From assembly GCF_030012525.1 (NCBI RefSeq), contig NZ_CP124855.1, positions 1,984,001 through 2,048,000 on the forward strand: DNA of 64,000 nucleotides, written 5' to 3'. Source of the DNA: Chryseobacterium gotjawalense. Lineage in GTDB: Bacteria; Bacteroidota; Bacteroidia; Flavobacteriales; Weeksellaceae. A program made the position numbers and the translations under genes. Shown one piece after another: positions 1 to 7,984 of this stretch. Numbering within the stretch: the stretch's first letter is position 1; each line of letters starts with the position of its first letter. A model generated the notes under the pieces. That model was not told the origin of the DNA, ran no database searches, and worked only from the letters and a program-made list of their open reading frames with translations.

Positions 1-195
1 CATTCCGGCAACTCCTAAGCGGTAAATCATATCGTCATTTTTCAGAAAAAGCAATCTTCCGCCCAGTTCTGCAAAACTTTGATTTTGATAAACGTATCCC
101 GCATGAACCATTTTGTGAACGGTGAATTGGGCTTTCGAAACACCGAAAAACATGAAAAATAACAGTATTGAAAAAACAGATTTCTTGGCCATCAT
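1..195 (-). CDS. Secreted protein of unknown function, N-terminal part (cut by window edge)
   Basis: Only the first 65 codons are in the window; the gene runs off the left edge. Two adjacent ATG codons (195 and 192) are possible starts. The N-terminus is KK followed by a hydrophobic stretch (about residues 6-19) ending in SKA-Q, a typical signal peptide for export. The visible mature part (YVYQNQSFAELGGRLLF, then LKNDDMIYRLG) resembles no family I can name with confidence. It lies 71 bp downstream of metK on the same strand, with a terminator hairpin between, so it probably has its own expression. Function unknown; the product is inferred to be periplasmic or outer-membrane. Confidence 0.7.
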   Translation of the reverse strand, partial: MMAKKSVFSILLFFMFFGVSKAQFTVHKMVHAGYVYQNQSFAELGGRLLFLKNDDMIYRLGVAGM

Positions 196-225
196 CAAAT
201 ATTTATTGGGGATAAAGATAAAAAA

Positions 226-255
226 AACTGCTTTAACATTTCTGAAAAAGCAGTT
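226..255 (-). terminator. Intrinsic terminator of metK
   Basis: Nine-base-pair stem AACTGCTTT/AAAGCAGTT with a 12-nt loop. On the reverse strand it is followed by a run of seven T. It lies just downstream of the metK stop codon. Confidence 0.8.
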
Positions 256-266
256 CTTTATATTTT

Positions 267-1547
267 TTAAAGATTAAATTCTTTCTTTATTTCATCAACT
301 TTGTCGAGTTTCTCCCAAGTAAAGAATTCTAAATCTTTAATGGTGAACTCTTCGCCGGTTGCTTTTCTAAAGGTTTTATCAGCAACATAAGGCTCTCTTC
401 CCATGTGTCCGTACGAAGCGGTTTCCTGATAAATCGGATTTCTCAATTTTAGGTTCTGCTCAATTGCATAAGGTCTTAAATCAAAAATTTTCTGAATTCT
501 TTCTGAAATGTCGCCATCATGCAAACCAAGTTTTGAAGTTCCATAAGTATTAACATATAAACCACAAGGTTCAGCAACACCGATCGCGTAAGAAACCTGT
601 ACCAAAATCTCATCTGCAATTCCTGCTGCAACTAAGTTTTTCGCAATATGACGAACCGCATAAGCCGCACTTCTATCTACTTTTGACGGGTCTTTTCCGG
701 AGAAAGCACCACCACCGTGCGCGCCTTTTCCGCCATAAGTATCTACGATGATTTTTCGACCCGTCAAACCTGTGTCACCGTGTGGTCCACCGATTACAAA
801 TTTTCCGGTCGGGTTAATGTGGTATTTGATCTTATCGTTGAATAAATCCTGAATTTCTTTCTTTTGTTTCGCTTTCACTTTCGGAATCAAGATTTCGATC
901 ATGTCTTTCTCGATTTTTGCCGACATCGCTTCATCGCTTCCAAAATCATCGTGCTGGGTAGAAACCACGATGGAGTCTATCCTAACCGGTTTATGGTCAT
1001 CCGAATACTCGATGGTCACCTGTGATTTTGCATCAGGACGAAGATACTTTACAGCGTCGTTTTCTCTTCTTAAAACAGCTAATTCTTTAAGGATCGTGTG
1101 GGCCAGATCAAGTGCCAGCGGCATATAGTTATCGGTCTCGTTGGTTGCGTAACCGAACATCATTCCCTGATCCCCCGCTCCCTGCAGATTGGCTTTGGTA
1201 TCGAAATCATCACTTTCGTGAGCACGGTCAACTCCCTGATTAATATTGGAAGACTGCTCGTGAATACAGGAAATAACTCCGCAGGAATCCCCCGCGAACA
1301 TGTATTCTCCTTTGGTATAGCCAATTCCGTTAATTACTCTTCTGGCAATATCCTGTACATCAAGATAAGCAGTTGACTTCACTTCACCTGCCAAAACGAC
1401 TTGTCCTGTGGTGACTAATGTCTCACAAGCCACTTTTGATTGTGGATCATTAGCGAGGAAGTTATCGATTAAGGCATCTGATATTTGATCAGCCACTTTA
1501 TCTGGGTGTCCTTCGGATACCGACTCAGAGGTAAATAAATAAGACAT
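267..1547 (-). CDS. metK: S-adenosylmethionine synthase
   Basis: Makes S-adenosylmethionine from methionine and ATP in the cytoplasm, the main methyl donor. The 426-residue product starts [21 protein letters not shown], where the HPDK histidine is an ATP/phosphate contact. It carries both family signatures: [12 protein letters not shown] (about residues 122-133) and [19 protein letters not shown] (about 276-294), which form the active site with loops from a dimer partner. Length is slightly above the roughly 385-400 of the E. coli type because of insertions, as in other Bacteroidota. The ATG at 1547 follows a promoter-like TAAATTTG at 1692-1685 and a leader of about 130 nt with a conspicuous inverted repeat (separate entry). 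A terminator follows at 226-255, so the gene is probably monocistronic. Identification is secure. Confidence 0.98.
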   Translation of the reverse strand: MSYLFTSESVSEGHPDKVADQISDALIDNFLANDPQSKVACETLVTTGQVVLAGEVKSTAYLDVQDIARRVINGIGYTKGEYMFAGDSCGVISCIHEQSSNINQGVDRAHESDDFDTKANLQGAGDQGMMFGYATNETDNYMPLALDLAHTILKELAVLRRENDAVKYLRPDAKSQVTIEYSDDHKPVRIDSIVVSTQHDDFGSDEAMSAKIEKDMIEILIPKVKAKQKKEIQDLFNDKIKYHINPTGKFVIGGPHGDTGLTGRKIIVDTYGGKGAHGGGAFSGKDPSKVDRSAAYAVRHIAKNLVAAGIADEILVQVSYAIGVAEPCGLYVNTYGTSKLGLHDGDISERIQKIFDLRPYAIEQNLKLRNPIYQETASYGHMGREPYVADKTFRKATGEEFTIKDLEFFTWEKLDKVDEIKKEFNL

Positions 1548-1590
1548 ATTTCTATTGTTTTTTTAATTAAAAAAATAGAAGAAAATTAGG

Positions 1591-1652
1591 TGATTGCAAG
1601 AGAAACTAAAAGAGAAAATCGGTTTTAGCATTTTTTAATGAGGTTGCAATCA
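1591..1652 (-). ncRNA. Structured leader of metK (candidate cis-regulatory RNA)
   Basis: In the untranslated leader of metK the 9-mer TGATTGCAA and its exact complement TTGCAATCA (1652-1644 and 1599-1591 on the transcript strand) enclose 44 nt. Inside are CATT-AAAA-AATG (1640-1629) directly followed by CTAAAA...TTTTAG (1628-1623 and 1611-1606). Together these can draw as a compact three-way junction. It does not match SAM-I or SAM-II consensus by eye. metK is a common target of SAM riboswitches, so regulation is plausible, but ligand binding is only an inference; the short inner stems are A/U rich. Confidence 0.4.
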
Positions 1653-1684
1653 GTACAAATTTTTCCTCTGGTAAATTATTGGTG

Positions 1685-1692
1685 CAAATTTA
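1685..1692 (-). promoter_or_regulatory. Promoter -7 element of metK
   Basis: TAAATTTG on the reverse strand matches the Bacteroidota -7 consensus TAnnTTTG. The implied transcript start near 1678 gives a leader of about 130 nt. Confidence 0.5.
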
Positions 1693-1735
1693 GCCACTAT
1701 TTATTAAAGCACAAAATTTATTTTGTAGTTAAAAA

Positions 1736-2689
1736 TTATTGCGGTTTTATTCCGACAAATTCATCCGGGTTTTTGTTGTAATTAAGTTTGCTATTCAACG
1801 AGCCCGCAATAAACTCAATCAGTTCGTCTAGAATTTTCTGTTTGTATGTTGGTTTATAATAAATTACCGAAATCTCGCGGTAAGGAAAAGGAGCTCTGAA
1901 TCTTTTTACTTTCTTTTTCTGCTGATCGCTTAATTGTTCTACAGCAAGCTCCGGGAGAATACTGATCCCACCTAATTTATCTACCAGTTGAACCAATGTA
2001 TTGATATTGGAAGCAACGAACTCAAGATTCTTTGGCTTTACCGTATTTTCTTTTAATTCACAAATGTTTTCAAACTGGGTTCTCAGACAGTTTCCTTCTT
2101 CCAGAAGCCACACTTTCTGCACATCGATATCTTCCGGAACCACGAAGCTGTCTTTCTTTTCTACTGTACTGTCATCTGCCGCATAAATCATGAGTTCTTC
2201 ATTAAATAAAAAATCATGATAAAATTCATTGGCAGCGGCGTAAGGAGTAGAAATAATTCCTGCGTCGAGCTCACCGGTTTTCAAGGCTTTAATGATATTC
2301 TCGGTGGTCATCTCCTTAAGATTGAGTTCAATTTTAGGATGAGTTTTTAGAAAGTCAAAAATTTCCGTGGGTAAAATAAATCCGGAAATGGTAGGGAGCA
2401 CGCCCAAATTAAGTTTGCCCGCCAAAACATTATTGAGAAGATTCGCCTTACTTCTTAACTCGTTAATAGCATCCACCACCTTTTTTGCCTCTATAATAAT
2501 GTGAATTCCTACATCCGTTGTTCTGATGGGATGGGTGGTGCGGTCAAAGATTTTAACATCCATTTCGTCCTCAAACTTTTGAATCATTGCACTCAATGTT
2601 GGTTGGGTAATGAAACAGGCTTGAGCGGCATTGCCAAAGTGCTTATATTTATCGACTGCGATAAGGTATTCCAGTTGCTGAATATTCAT
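1736..2689 (-). CDS. oxyR: OxyR, LysR-family hydrogen peroxide sensor/activator
   Basis: A LysR-type regulator of 317 residues. The N-terminal winged helix-turn-helix (about 1-60) contains AAQACFITQPTLSAMIQKFE. The C-terminal sensor domain contains LLEEGNCLRTQFENIC, in which C201 and C210 are nine residues apart, the same spacing and context as the C199/C208 redox pair of E. coli OxyR. It is therefore expected to form a disulfide on peroxide exposure and switch on its targets. It is divergent from the catalase gene, with 90 bp between start codons, the usual oxyR/katA arrangement, so katA is the likely main target. A TATATTTG element lies just upstream. I saw no clear OxyR operator in the gap. 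Confidence 0.92.
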   Translation of the reverse strand: MNIQQLEYLIAVDKYKHFGNAAQACFITQPTLSAMIQKFEDEMDVKIFDRTTHPIRTTDVGIHIIIEAKKVVDAINELRSKANLLNNVLAGKLNLGVLPTISGFILPTEIFDFLKTHPKIELNLKEMTTENIIKALKTGELDAGIISTPYAAANEFYHDFLFNEELMIYAADDSTVEKKDSFVVPEDIDVQKVWLLEEGNCLRTQFENICELKENTVKPKNLEFVASNINTLVQLVDKLGGISILPELAVEQLSDQQKKKVKRFRAPFPYREISVIYYKPTYKQKILDELIEFIAGSLNSKLNYNKNPDEFVGIKPQ

Positions 2690-2709
2690 GAGGTTAATTT
2701 AGTCTAGGT

Positions 2710-2717
2710 CAAATATA
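2710..2717 (-). promoter_or_regulatory. Promoter -7 element of oxyR
   Basis: TATATTTG on the reverse strand (TAnnTTTG type), about 20 bp before the oxyR ATG. It is back-to-back with the katA element 33 bp away. Confidence 0.45.
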
Positions 2718-2750
2718 CTTAGATTTTGCCAAATTGTAATTAATTTTAAA

Positions 2751-2758
2751 TAAATTTG
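2751..2758 (+). promoter_or_regulatory. Promoter -7 element of katA
   Basis: TAAATTTG 21 bp before the katA ATG. The TTG inside this element opens the longer reading frame from 2756, which supports the ATG at 2780 as the real start. Confidence 0.5.
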
Positions 2759-2779
2759 AGGTTTATTAAAATCAACAAT

Positions 2780-4270
2780 ATGAGCGATCGCAAACTAACC
2801 AACTCGTCCGGAATTGCTTATTACGACCACGAAGATTCCCAAACAGCAGGCCCAAGAGGACCGGTTTTATTACAGGACTTCATCTTACAGGAAAATTTGG
2901 CTCATTTCGTCCGGGAAAGGATCCCCGAAAGAGTCGTACACGCAAAAGGTACTGGCGCATACGGGAAATTTACCGTAACCCATGATATTTCACAGTTCAC
3001 CAAAGCCAAACTCTTTTCTAAAGTGGGAAATTCCTGCCGGATCTTCACAAGATTTTCTACCGTGGGCGGCGAAAAAGGAAGTGCAGATACAGAAAGAGAC
3101 CCAAGAGGTTTTGCGGTGAAATTTTATACCGAAGATGGAAATTGGGATTTGGTCGGAAACAATACGCCGGTGTTTTTCATTAAAGACGCTAAAAAATTTC
3201 CGGATTTTATTCATACCCAAAAACGAATTCCAAAAACGAATCTAAAAAGCGCAACGATGATGTGGGATTTCTGGAGTTTTAATCCGGAATCACTGCACCA
3301 GGTTTTAATATTGATGTCGGATCGGGGAACCCCTTATGGCTATAGGCACATGCACGGTTTCGGATCTCACACTTTTTCAATGATTAACGATTCGAATGAA
3401 AGAGTTTGGGTGAAGTTCCACTTTAAAACAAAACAGGAAATAAAAAATTTCAGTCATGATGATGCCGTGAAAATGAAGGGAGAAAATCCGGATTTCGCAC
3501 AGGAAGATTTAATGACCGCGATTGAAGAAGGCAACTTCCCAAAATGGACCTTGTATATCCAGATAATGACCGGTGAGCAGGCCAAAGAATTTCGCTGGAA
3601 TCCTTTTGATGTTACTAAAGTTTGGTTCCATGATGAATTCCCTTTAATTGAAGTGGGCGAAATGGAACTGAATGAAATTCCGGTCAATTATTTTGCTCAT
3701 GTAGAACAGTCTACCTTTTCACCGAGCAATTTAGTTAACGGAATCAGTTTTTCTCCGGACAAAATGTTGCAGGGCCGTCTTTTTTCTTACCCGGATGCAC
3801 ACCGATACAGAGTTGGCGCAAACTCCCATTTGCTGGAAGTAAACCGCTGCCCTTTTGCGGTGAACAATTACCAAAGAGATGGCGCGATGGCCGATTCCAG
3901 CCAATACAAAGATGCACCCAACTACTACCCCAACAGTTTTGATGAAATCAAACCACAATCTGCGTATAAAAATTTCGAAGAAGACCTGGACAGCAATCAT
4001 GTTGCGAACTTTAGCCGGAATGAAAATGATGACGACCATTATACCCAACCGGGATTATTGTACACCAAAGCAATGAATGAAACAGACCGGCAAAATCTGG
4101 TCTCAAACATTGTAGCTTCGATGAAAGGGATTACCGGACCGAAAAGAGATGAAATTATCAATCGTCAATTGTGTCATTTCTTCCGGGCAAACATCGAACT
4201 GGGAATGAAAATCGCCATGGCTTTACAGGTTAATATTGATTCGAACATGATGAGTCATTCTACAAAATAG
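2780..4270 (+). CDS. katA: Catalase (small-subunit, heme-dependent)
   Basis: Converts hydrogen peroxide to water and oxygen. The 496-residue protein (from ATG 2780) has the canonical heme-catalase residues: catalytic H54 in RVVHAKGTGAYGKF, N127 in DLVGNNTPVFF and the proximal heme tyrosine Y337 in RLFSYPDAHRYR. Length and lack of a C-terminal extra domain fit the small-subunit clade. No signal peptide is present, so it is cytoplasmic. The reading frame is open from a TTG at 2756, but that codon lies inside the promoter element, and MSDRKLTNSSG is the natural start. Divergent from oxyR, so it is presumably peroxide-induced. No obvious terminator follows before the enoyl-CoA hydratase gene 111 bp downstream. 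Confidence 0.97.
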   Translation: MSDRKLTNSSGIAYYDHEDSQTAGPRGPVLLQDFILQENLAHFVRERIPERVVHAKGTGAYGKFTVTHDISQFTKAKLFSKVGNSCRIFTRFSTVGGEKGSADTERDPRGFAVKFYTEDGNWDLVGNNTPVFFIKDAKKFPDFIHTQKRIPKTNLKSATMMWDFWSFNPESLHQVLILMSDRGTPYGYRHMHGFGSHTFSMINDSNERVWVKFHFKTKQEIKNFSHDDAVKMKGENPDFAQEDLMTAIEEGNFPKWTLYIQIMTGEQAKEFRWNPFDVTKVWFHDEFPLIEVGEMELNEIPVNYFAHVEQSTFSPSNLVNGISFSPDKMLQGRLFSYPDAHRYRVGANSHLLEVNRCPFAVNNYQRDGAMADSSQYKDAPNYYPNSFDEIKPQSAYKNFEEDLDSNHVANFSRNENDDDHYTQPGLLYTKAMNETDRQNLVSNIVASMKGITGPKRDEIINRQLCHFFRANIELGMKIAMALQVNIDSNMMSHSTK

Positions 4271-4381
4271 AAAATCATTACCAAAGAAATTGTCTTAAAA
4301 AATCAATATTGTCCCCAGCCCGCCAAAGTGGGAAAAATTCATTAATTTGCACAGTACTAAAACACTTAACAAGGTATTACA

Positions 4382-5149
4382 ATGTCGTACGAAAATATAA
4401 TTTTAGAAACGGACCAAAAAACTGCGGTTATCACAATTAACCGTCCACAAAGTTTAAATGCACTCAATGCAAAAACCATTCTGGAATTGAGCCAGGCTTT
4501 AGACGAAGTTTCTGCCGACTCCCAATACAGAGCCGTGATCATCACCGGCAGCGGTGAAAAATCTTTTGTTGCAGGAGCCGACATCAAAGAGTTTTCTGAT
4601 TTCGGAACTGCCGCTGCTGAAGATTTGTCCAGAAACGGGCAGCATATTCTTTTTAATAAAATCGAAAACCTCAACAAACCTGTTATCGCTGCGGTAAATG
4701 GTTTTGCCTTGGGTGGCGGTTTAGAATTAGCCATGGCCTGCCACATTCGGTATGCTTCAGAAAACGCGCGGTTAGGATTGCCGGAAGTAACTTTAGGACT
4801 AATCCCGGGTTATGGAGGAACTCAGCGGTTACCAAAACTAGTCGGAAAAGGCCTGGCCAATGAATTAATTTTCTCCGCAAAGATGATTCCGGCACAACGG
4901 GCAAAAGAAATCGGTTTGGTTAACGAAGTTTTTAGTTTAGAAGAACTTTTACCAAAGACCAAAGAACTTGCAAATACCATCGCTCAGAATTCACCTATGG
5001 GAATTTCCAAAGCGATTGCTGCCGTCAATCAGTATGATACCGTCCAGGGTTTCGAAACTGAAATGAAATCGTTTGGTGAACTCTTTGAAATGGAAGATAA
5101 AAAAGAAGGAGTTGCTGCTTTTTTAGAAAAAAGAAAACCCTCTTTTTAA
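4382..5149 (+). CDS. Enoyl-CoA hydratase (crotonase family)
   Basis: Cytoplasmic crotonase-fold enzyme of 255 residues that hydrates trans-2-enoyl-CoA in fatty-acid or amino-acid degradation. It keeps the oxyanion-hole segment SFVAGADIKEF (61-71) and both catalytic glutamates: E115 in GGGLELAMAC and E135 in LGLPEVTLGLIPG, which correspond to E144/E164 of the rat enzyme. The presence of both argues for a true hydratase rather than another crotonase activity. It is the first gene of a closely spaced forward run (gap of 34 bp to the next gene), but its neighbours do not form a beta-oxidation operon, so the physiological substrate cannot be set from context. 3-Hydroxybutyryl-CoA dehydratase activity is possible. 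Confidence 0.9.
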   Translation: MSYENIILETDQKTAVITINRPQSLNALNAKTILELSQALDEVSADSQYRAVIITGSGEKSFVAGADIKEFSDFGTAAAEDLSRNGQHILFNKIENLNKPVIAAVNGFALGGGLELAMACHIRYASENARLGLPEVTLGLIPGYGGTQRLPKLVGKGLANELIFSAKMIPAQRAKEIGLVNEVFSLEELLPKTKELANTIAQNSPMGISKAIAAVNQYDTVQGFETEMKSFGELFEMEDKKEGVAAFLEKRKPSF

Positions 5150-5183
5150 AACCAATTCCCTAAATCTTAAAAACAATAAATTT

Positions 5184-5609
5184 TTGATCGTAACCAAATT
5201 TGACATTGCCTATTTAAAAATGGCAAATGAATGGGCCAAACTCTCCTACTGCAAACGCAAGCAAGTTGGAGCGCTCATCGTGAAAGACCGCATGATTATT
5301 TCAGACGGTTATAACGGAACTCCTTCCGGCTTTGAAAACTGCTGTGAAAATGCCGCCGGCGAAACCCACTGGTTTGTTTTGCATGCCGAAGCGAATGCCA
5401 TACTGAAATTGGCCCGCTCCACCCAGTCTGCGAAAGACGCCACACTCTACCTTACCTTATCGCCCTGTAAAGAATGCAGTAAACTCATTCTGCAGGCCGG
5501 GATTAAAAAACTGGTCTATGTGGATCATTATAAGGATAATGATGGAATTGAATTTCTAAAAAATCACGGAATTGAAATTTTACAAGTTCCCTTTGATGAC
5601 CTAAAATAA
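5184..5609 (+). CDS. dCMP deaminase-family zinc protein (ComE operon protein 2-like)
   Basis: A 141-residue cytidine/deoxycytidylate deaminase fold. The zinc site is visible as HAEANAI (His plus the catalytic Glu) and PCKEC (two Cys). It probably deaminates dCMP to dUMP, feeding thymidylate synthesis. The start is most likely TTG at 5184: relatives begin about ten residues before the conserved YLKMANEWAKLSYC segment, and the first ATG (5220) would remove part of it. It sits between the hydratase and xerD with gaps of 34 and 23 bp, so probably one transcript. The family is clear; the exact nucleotide substrate is inferred. Confidence 0.88.
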   Translation: MIVTKFDIAYLKMANEWAKLSYCKRKQVGALIVKDRMIISDGYNGTPSGFENCCENAAGETHWFVLHAEANAILKLARSTQSAKDATLYLTLSPCKECSKLILQAGIKKLVYVDHYKDNDGIEFLKNHGIEILQVPFDDLK

Positions 5610-5632
5610 AAAACACAAAAACACAAATCACG

Positions 5633-6541
5633 ATGACTTGGGATGAAAAAATTAAAGACTTCGAAACTTTTTTAAAATTTGAAAGAAACTTTTCAGACAA
5701 TACCGTCGACGCTTATATGCGGGACATCAGAAAACTCCAGGATTATGCAGAATTCGATCTTGAAAACACCGGTCCTTTAACCATCACTTACGAAAATATT
5801 CAGGAATACCTTTATCAACTTTCCAAAAAAAAATTCAGTGAAAGAAGTCAGGCAAGGTGGATCTCGTCCATTAAATCTTTCTTTAAATATCTGGTCGAAG
5901 ATGAAGTACGCGATGACAACCCCGCAACTTTACTGGAAGGGCCGAAACTGGGAATTTATCTCCCCGATACTTTGAGTTTTGAGGATATAGAAAAAATCAT
6001 TCGAGCCATCAATACCAACACTGATTTGGGACGAAGAAATCACTGCATGATCGAAGTTCTCTACGGTTGCGGTTTGCGCGTTTCTGAACTCATCGATTTA
6101 AAAATCTCCAATATTAATTTTAAAGAATCTTATTTAAAAGTTGAAGGAAAAGGAGACAAATCACGGTTTGTTCCTTTGGCAAAATTTACCTCAAACTCAA
6201 TTAAAGAGTATATAAATACGGTTCGGTCCAAAGGTAAAATCAATAAAAAACATGAAGATATCGTATTCCTGAACAGTCGTGGATCCGCTATGTCCAGAGT
6301 AATTGTCTTTATCATCATCAAAGAATTGACTGAAAAAGCAGGAATCAGCAAAAGCATTTCACCACACACTTTCCGTCATTCTTTTGCCACCCACCTCTTG
6401 CAAAACGGCGCCGATTTGCGCTACATTCAGGAAATGCTTGGCCACTCAAGTATTACAACAACCGAGATCTACACCCATTTAAAAAATGAAGAATTACGCG
6501 ATGTCATTCTTAATTATCATCCGAGAAACAAAGCAGAATGA
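5633..6541 (+). CDS. xerD: Tyrosine recombinase XerD
   Basis: Site-specific recombinase of 302 residues, expected to resolve chromosome dimers at dif with FtsK. The N-terminal SAM-like core-binding domain (about 1-100) is followed by the catalytic domain with all key residues: R149 (GCGLRVSEL), K173 (EGKGDKSR), H245 and R248 (SPHTFRHSFATH), H271 (LGHSS) and the nucleophile Y280 (TEIYTH). It ends by overlapping the NUDIX gene through ATGA, implying translational coupling. Size and housekeeping neighbours argue against a phage or transposon integrase. The XerC/XerD distinction rests on general resemblance. Confidence 0.92.
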   Translation: MTWDEKIKDFETFLKFERNFSDNTVDAYMRDIRKLQDYAEFDLENTGPLTITYENIQEYLYQLSKKKFSERSQARWISSIKSFFKYLVEDEVRDDNPATLLEGPKLGIYLPDTLSFEDIEKIIRAINTNTDLGRRNHCMIEVLYGCGLRVSELIDLKISNINFKESYLKVEGKGDKSRFVPLAKFTSNSIKEYINTVRSKGKINKKHEDIVFLNSRGSAMSRVIVFIIIKELTEKAGISKSISPHTFRHSFATHLLQNGADLRYIQEMLGHSSITTTEIYTHLKNEELRDVILNYHPRNKAE

Positions 6542-7050
6542 ATGATTTAAAATACTGCCCGAAGTGTGGGAAACCAAATTTAATTTGGGACGGCATAACA
6601 AAATGGACGTGCTCTAATTGCGATTATGTTCTGTTTCACAATGTGGCAGGAGCAGTGGCTGTCATCATCAAACATGGCGAAGAAATTCTTTTTACCCGAA
6701 GAAATCAGGAACCGAAAAAAGGGAAACTCGATTTAGCCGGCGGATTTGTAGATCCAAAAGAAAGTGCCGAAGAGACCTGCGTTCGTGAACTGTTTGAAGA
6801 AATGAAAATTAAAATTGATATTTCTCAATTAAAATATCTGGCAAGTTTACCAAATACGTATGAATACAAAAACATTCTTTATAATACGATTGACTTATTT
6901 TACGAATATAAAGTCCCGGAAAAATTAGAATTAACACTGGAATTATCAGAAATCTCTGAAACAATTTGGATTAAAAAGAATCAAATAAATATCGAAGATA
7001 TCGCTTTTGATTCTCAAAAAACATTTTTCAAAAAATATATCAGTTCTTAA
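6538..7050 (+). CDS. NUDIX hydrolase with N-terminal zinc ribbon
   Basis: A 170-residue protein. The N-terminus has CPKCGKP...CSNCDY, a four-cysteine zinc ribbon (about residues 7-29), followed by a NUDIX fold. The NUDIX box GFVDPKESAEETCVRELFEE is nearly canonical (REU-E-E kept), but the expected Gly two residues after the last Glu is Lys. The zinc ribbon plus NUDIX layout recalls NudC-type NADH pyrophosphatases, although this protein is shorter and lacks their usual C-terminal motif region, so the substrate (a nucleoside diphosphate derivative) is unknown. The start ATG overlaps the xerD stop, so the two are co-translated. Confidence 0.85.
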   Translation: MNDLKYCPKCGKPNLIWDGITKWTCSNCDYVLFHNVAGAVAVIIKHGEEILFTRRNQEPKKGKLDLAGGFVDPKESAEETCVRELFEEMKIKIDISQLKYLASLPNTYEYKNILYNTIDLFYEYKVPEKLELTLELSEISETIWIKKNQINIEDIAFDSQKTFFKKYISS

Positions 7051-7092
7051 TTATCCATTTCTCTCCTTCGATGTTCCGATGTTTTTTTAGCG

Positions 7093-7100
7093 TAAATTTG
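7093..7100 (+). promoter_or_regulatory. Promoter -7 element of the RluA-family gene
   Basis: TAAATTTG 19 bp upstream of the ATG at 7120. Confidence 0.45.
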
Positions 7101-7119
7101 CTGTTCGTAAATTCCCACT

Positions 7120-7797
7120 ATGCAAGAACAAATCGTTTTCGAAGACAATCATCTTTTAGTCATCAATAAAAAAGCAGGGCAACTCGTTCAGGGCGACAAA
7201 ACCGGCGATTTATCTTTGCTTGAATTAATTAAAGATTTCATTAAAAAAAGAGATCATAAACCTGGAAATGTTTTCCTGGGACTGGTTCACCGGATCGACC
7301 GCCCAACTTCCGGACTGGTCATTTATGCCAAAACTTCCAAAGCGCTTTCCCGTTTAACGCAAATGGTGAAAAACCGCGAAATCAAAAAAACATATTGGGC
7401 AGTTGTTTCCAAAGCTGAGATTCCACAACAGCAAAGGCTGGTTCATTATCTTCAGAAAAACGAGAAGAACAATAAAACTACCGTTTTTCCAAAAGCGACC
7501 GAAGGGGCAAAACAAGCAATTCTGAATTACGAAATCATTAAAACGCTGGATAATTTTCTGTTGCTGGAAGTTGATTTGGAAACCGGTCGTCACCATCAGA
7601 TCCGGGCACAATTATCGAAAATTGGAGTTCCAATTAAAGGCGATTTAAAATACGGTTCGGCACGTTCAAATCCCGATGGCGGCATTCATCTGCATGCGAG
7701 AAAGCTGGAATTCATTCATCCTGTCACTTTAGAAAAACTATCCATCACCGCGCCCGTTCCTCAGAATGATCCGGTTTGGAAAGCTTGTGAAGATTAA
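7120..7797 (+). CDS. RluA-family RNA pseudouridine synthase
   Basis: Isomerises a uridine to pseudouridine in rRNA or tRNA. The 225-residue protein has only the catalytic domain, with no N-terminal S4 domain. The family signature is at HRIDRPTSGLVIYAKT, with catalytic D60, and the fold continues through ETGRHHQIRAQL. Proteins of this size without S4 resemble RluA/TruC or the short Bacteroidota paralogues, so the target uridine cannot be set from sequence. It has its own promoter-like element and is followed by a 187-bp non-coding stretch with an inverted repeat. Confidence 0.9.
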   Translation: MQEQIVFEDNHLLVINKKAGQLVQGDKTGDLSLLELIKDFIKKRDHKPGNVFLGLVHRIDRPTSGLVIYAKTSKALSRLTQMVKNREIKKTYWAVVSKAEIPQQQRLVHYLQKNEKNNKTTVFPKATEGAKQAILNYEIIKTLDNFLLLEVDLETGRHHQIRAQLSKIGVPIKGDLKYGSARSNPDGGIHLHARKLEFIHPVTLEKLSITAPVPQNDPVWKACED

Positions 7798-7823
7798 TAA
7801 ATTATCTAAAAAAACATTGAATT

Positions 7824-7978
7824 TTTTAACCGCAAAAGGGACAAAAGACGCTAATTGATCCGCTTCGGAACTTGATGAAAAAGAACTTCAACAGGTTGCA
7901 AAAATGGCATTCTATATCACTTTTGACATCTTTTGGCTACCTTATTAAACCAATACTTTTGTTTCTTTTGCGGTAAAA
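7824..7978. repeat. Intergenic element bounded by imperfect 23-24-bp inverted repeats
   Basis: The left arm at 7824-7847 (ACCGCAAAAGGGACAAAAG core) and the right arm at 7956-7978 match when one is inverted (ACCGCAAAAGAAACAAAAG), with two mismatches and one indel. The 108 bp between have no usable reading frame. It lies between convergent genes. It could be a MITE-like or other dispersed intergenic element; no second copy was seen in this window. Confidence 0.4.
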
Positions 7979-7984
7979 AAATCC

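Noticed and set aside
1591-1652. metK leader as a SAM-I or SAM-II riboswitch
   Set aside because: The core motifs of those families are not present; only loose similarity to SAM-II. Kept as an unclassified candidate.
2756-2779. TTG start extension of the catalase gene
   Set aside because: The TTG is inside a TAAATTTG promoter element; the ATG at 2780 gives the expected N-terminus. Similar TTG extensions were rejected for the genes starting at 14747, 16983, 28336, 45537, 48018, 57555 and 59996.
2690-2779. OxyR operator in the oxyR/katA gap
   Set aside because: No clear ATAG...CTAT tetrad pattern; only back-to-back promoter elements are visible.
5633-6541. Tyrosine recombinase as a sign of a mobile element
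   Set aside because: Length, complete catalytic set and position among housekeeping genes fit XerD; no att-like repeats, phage genes or transfer genes nearby.
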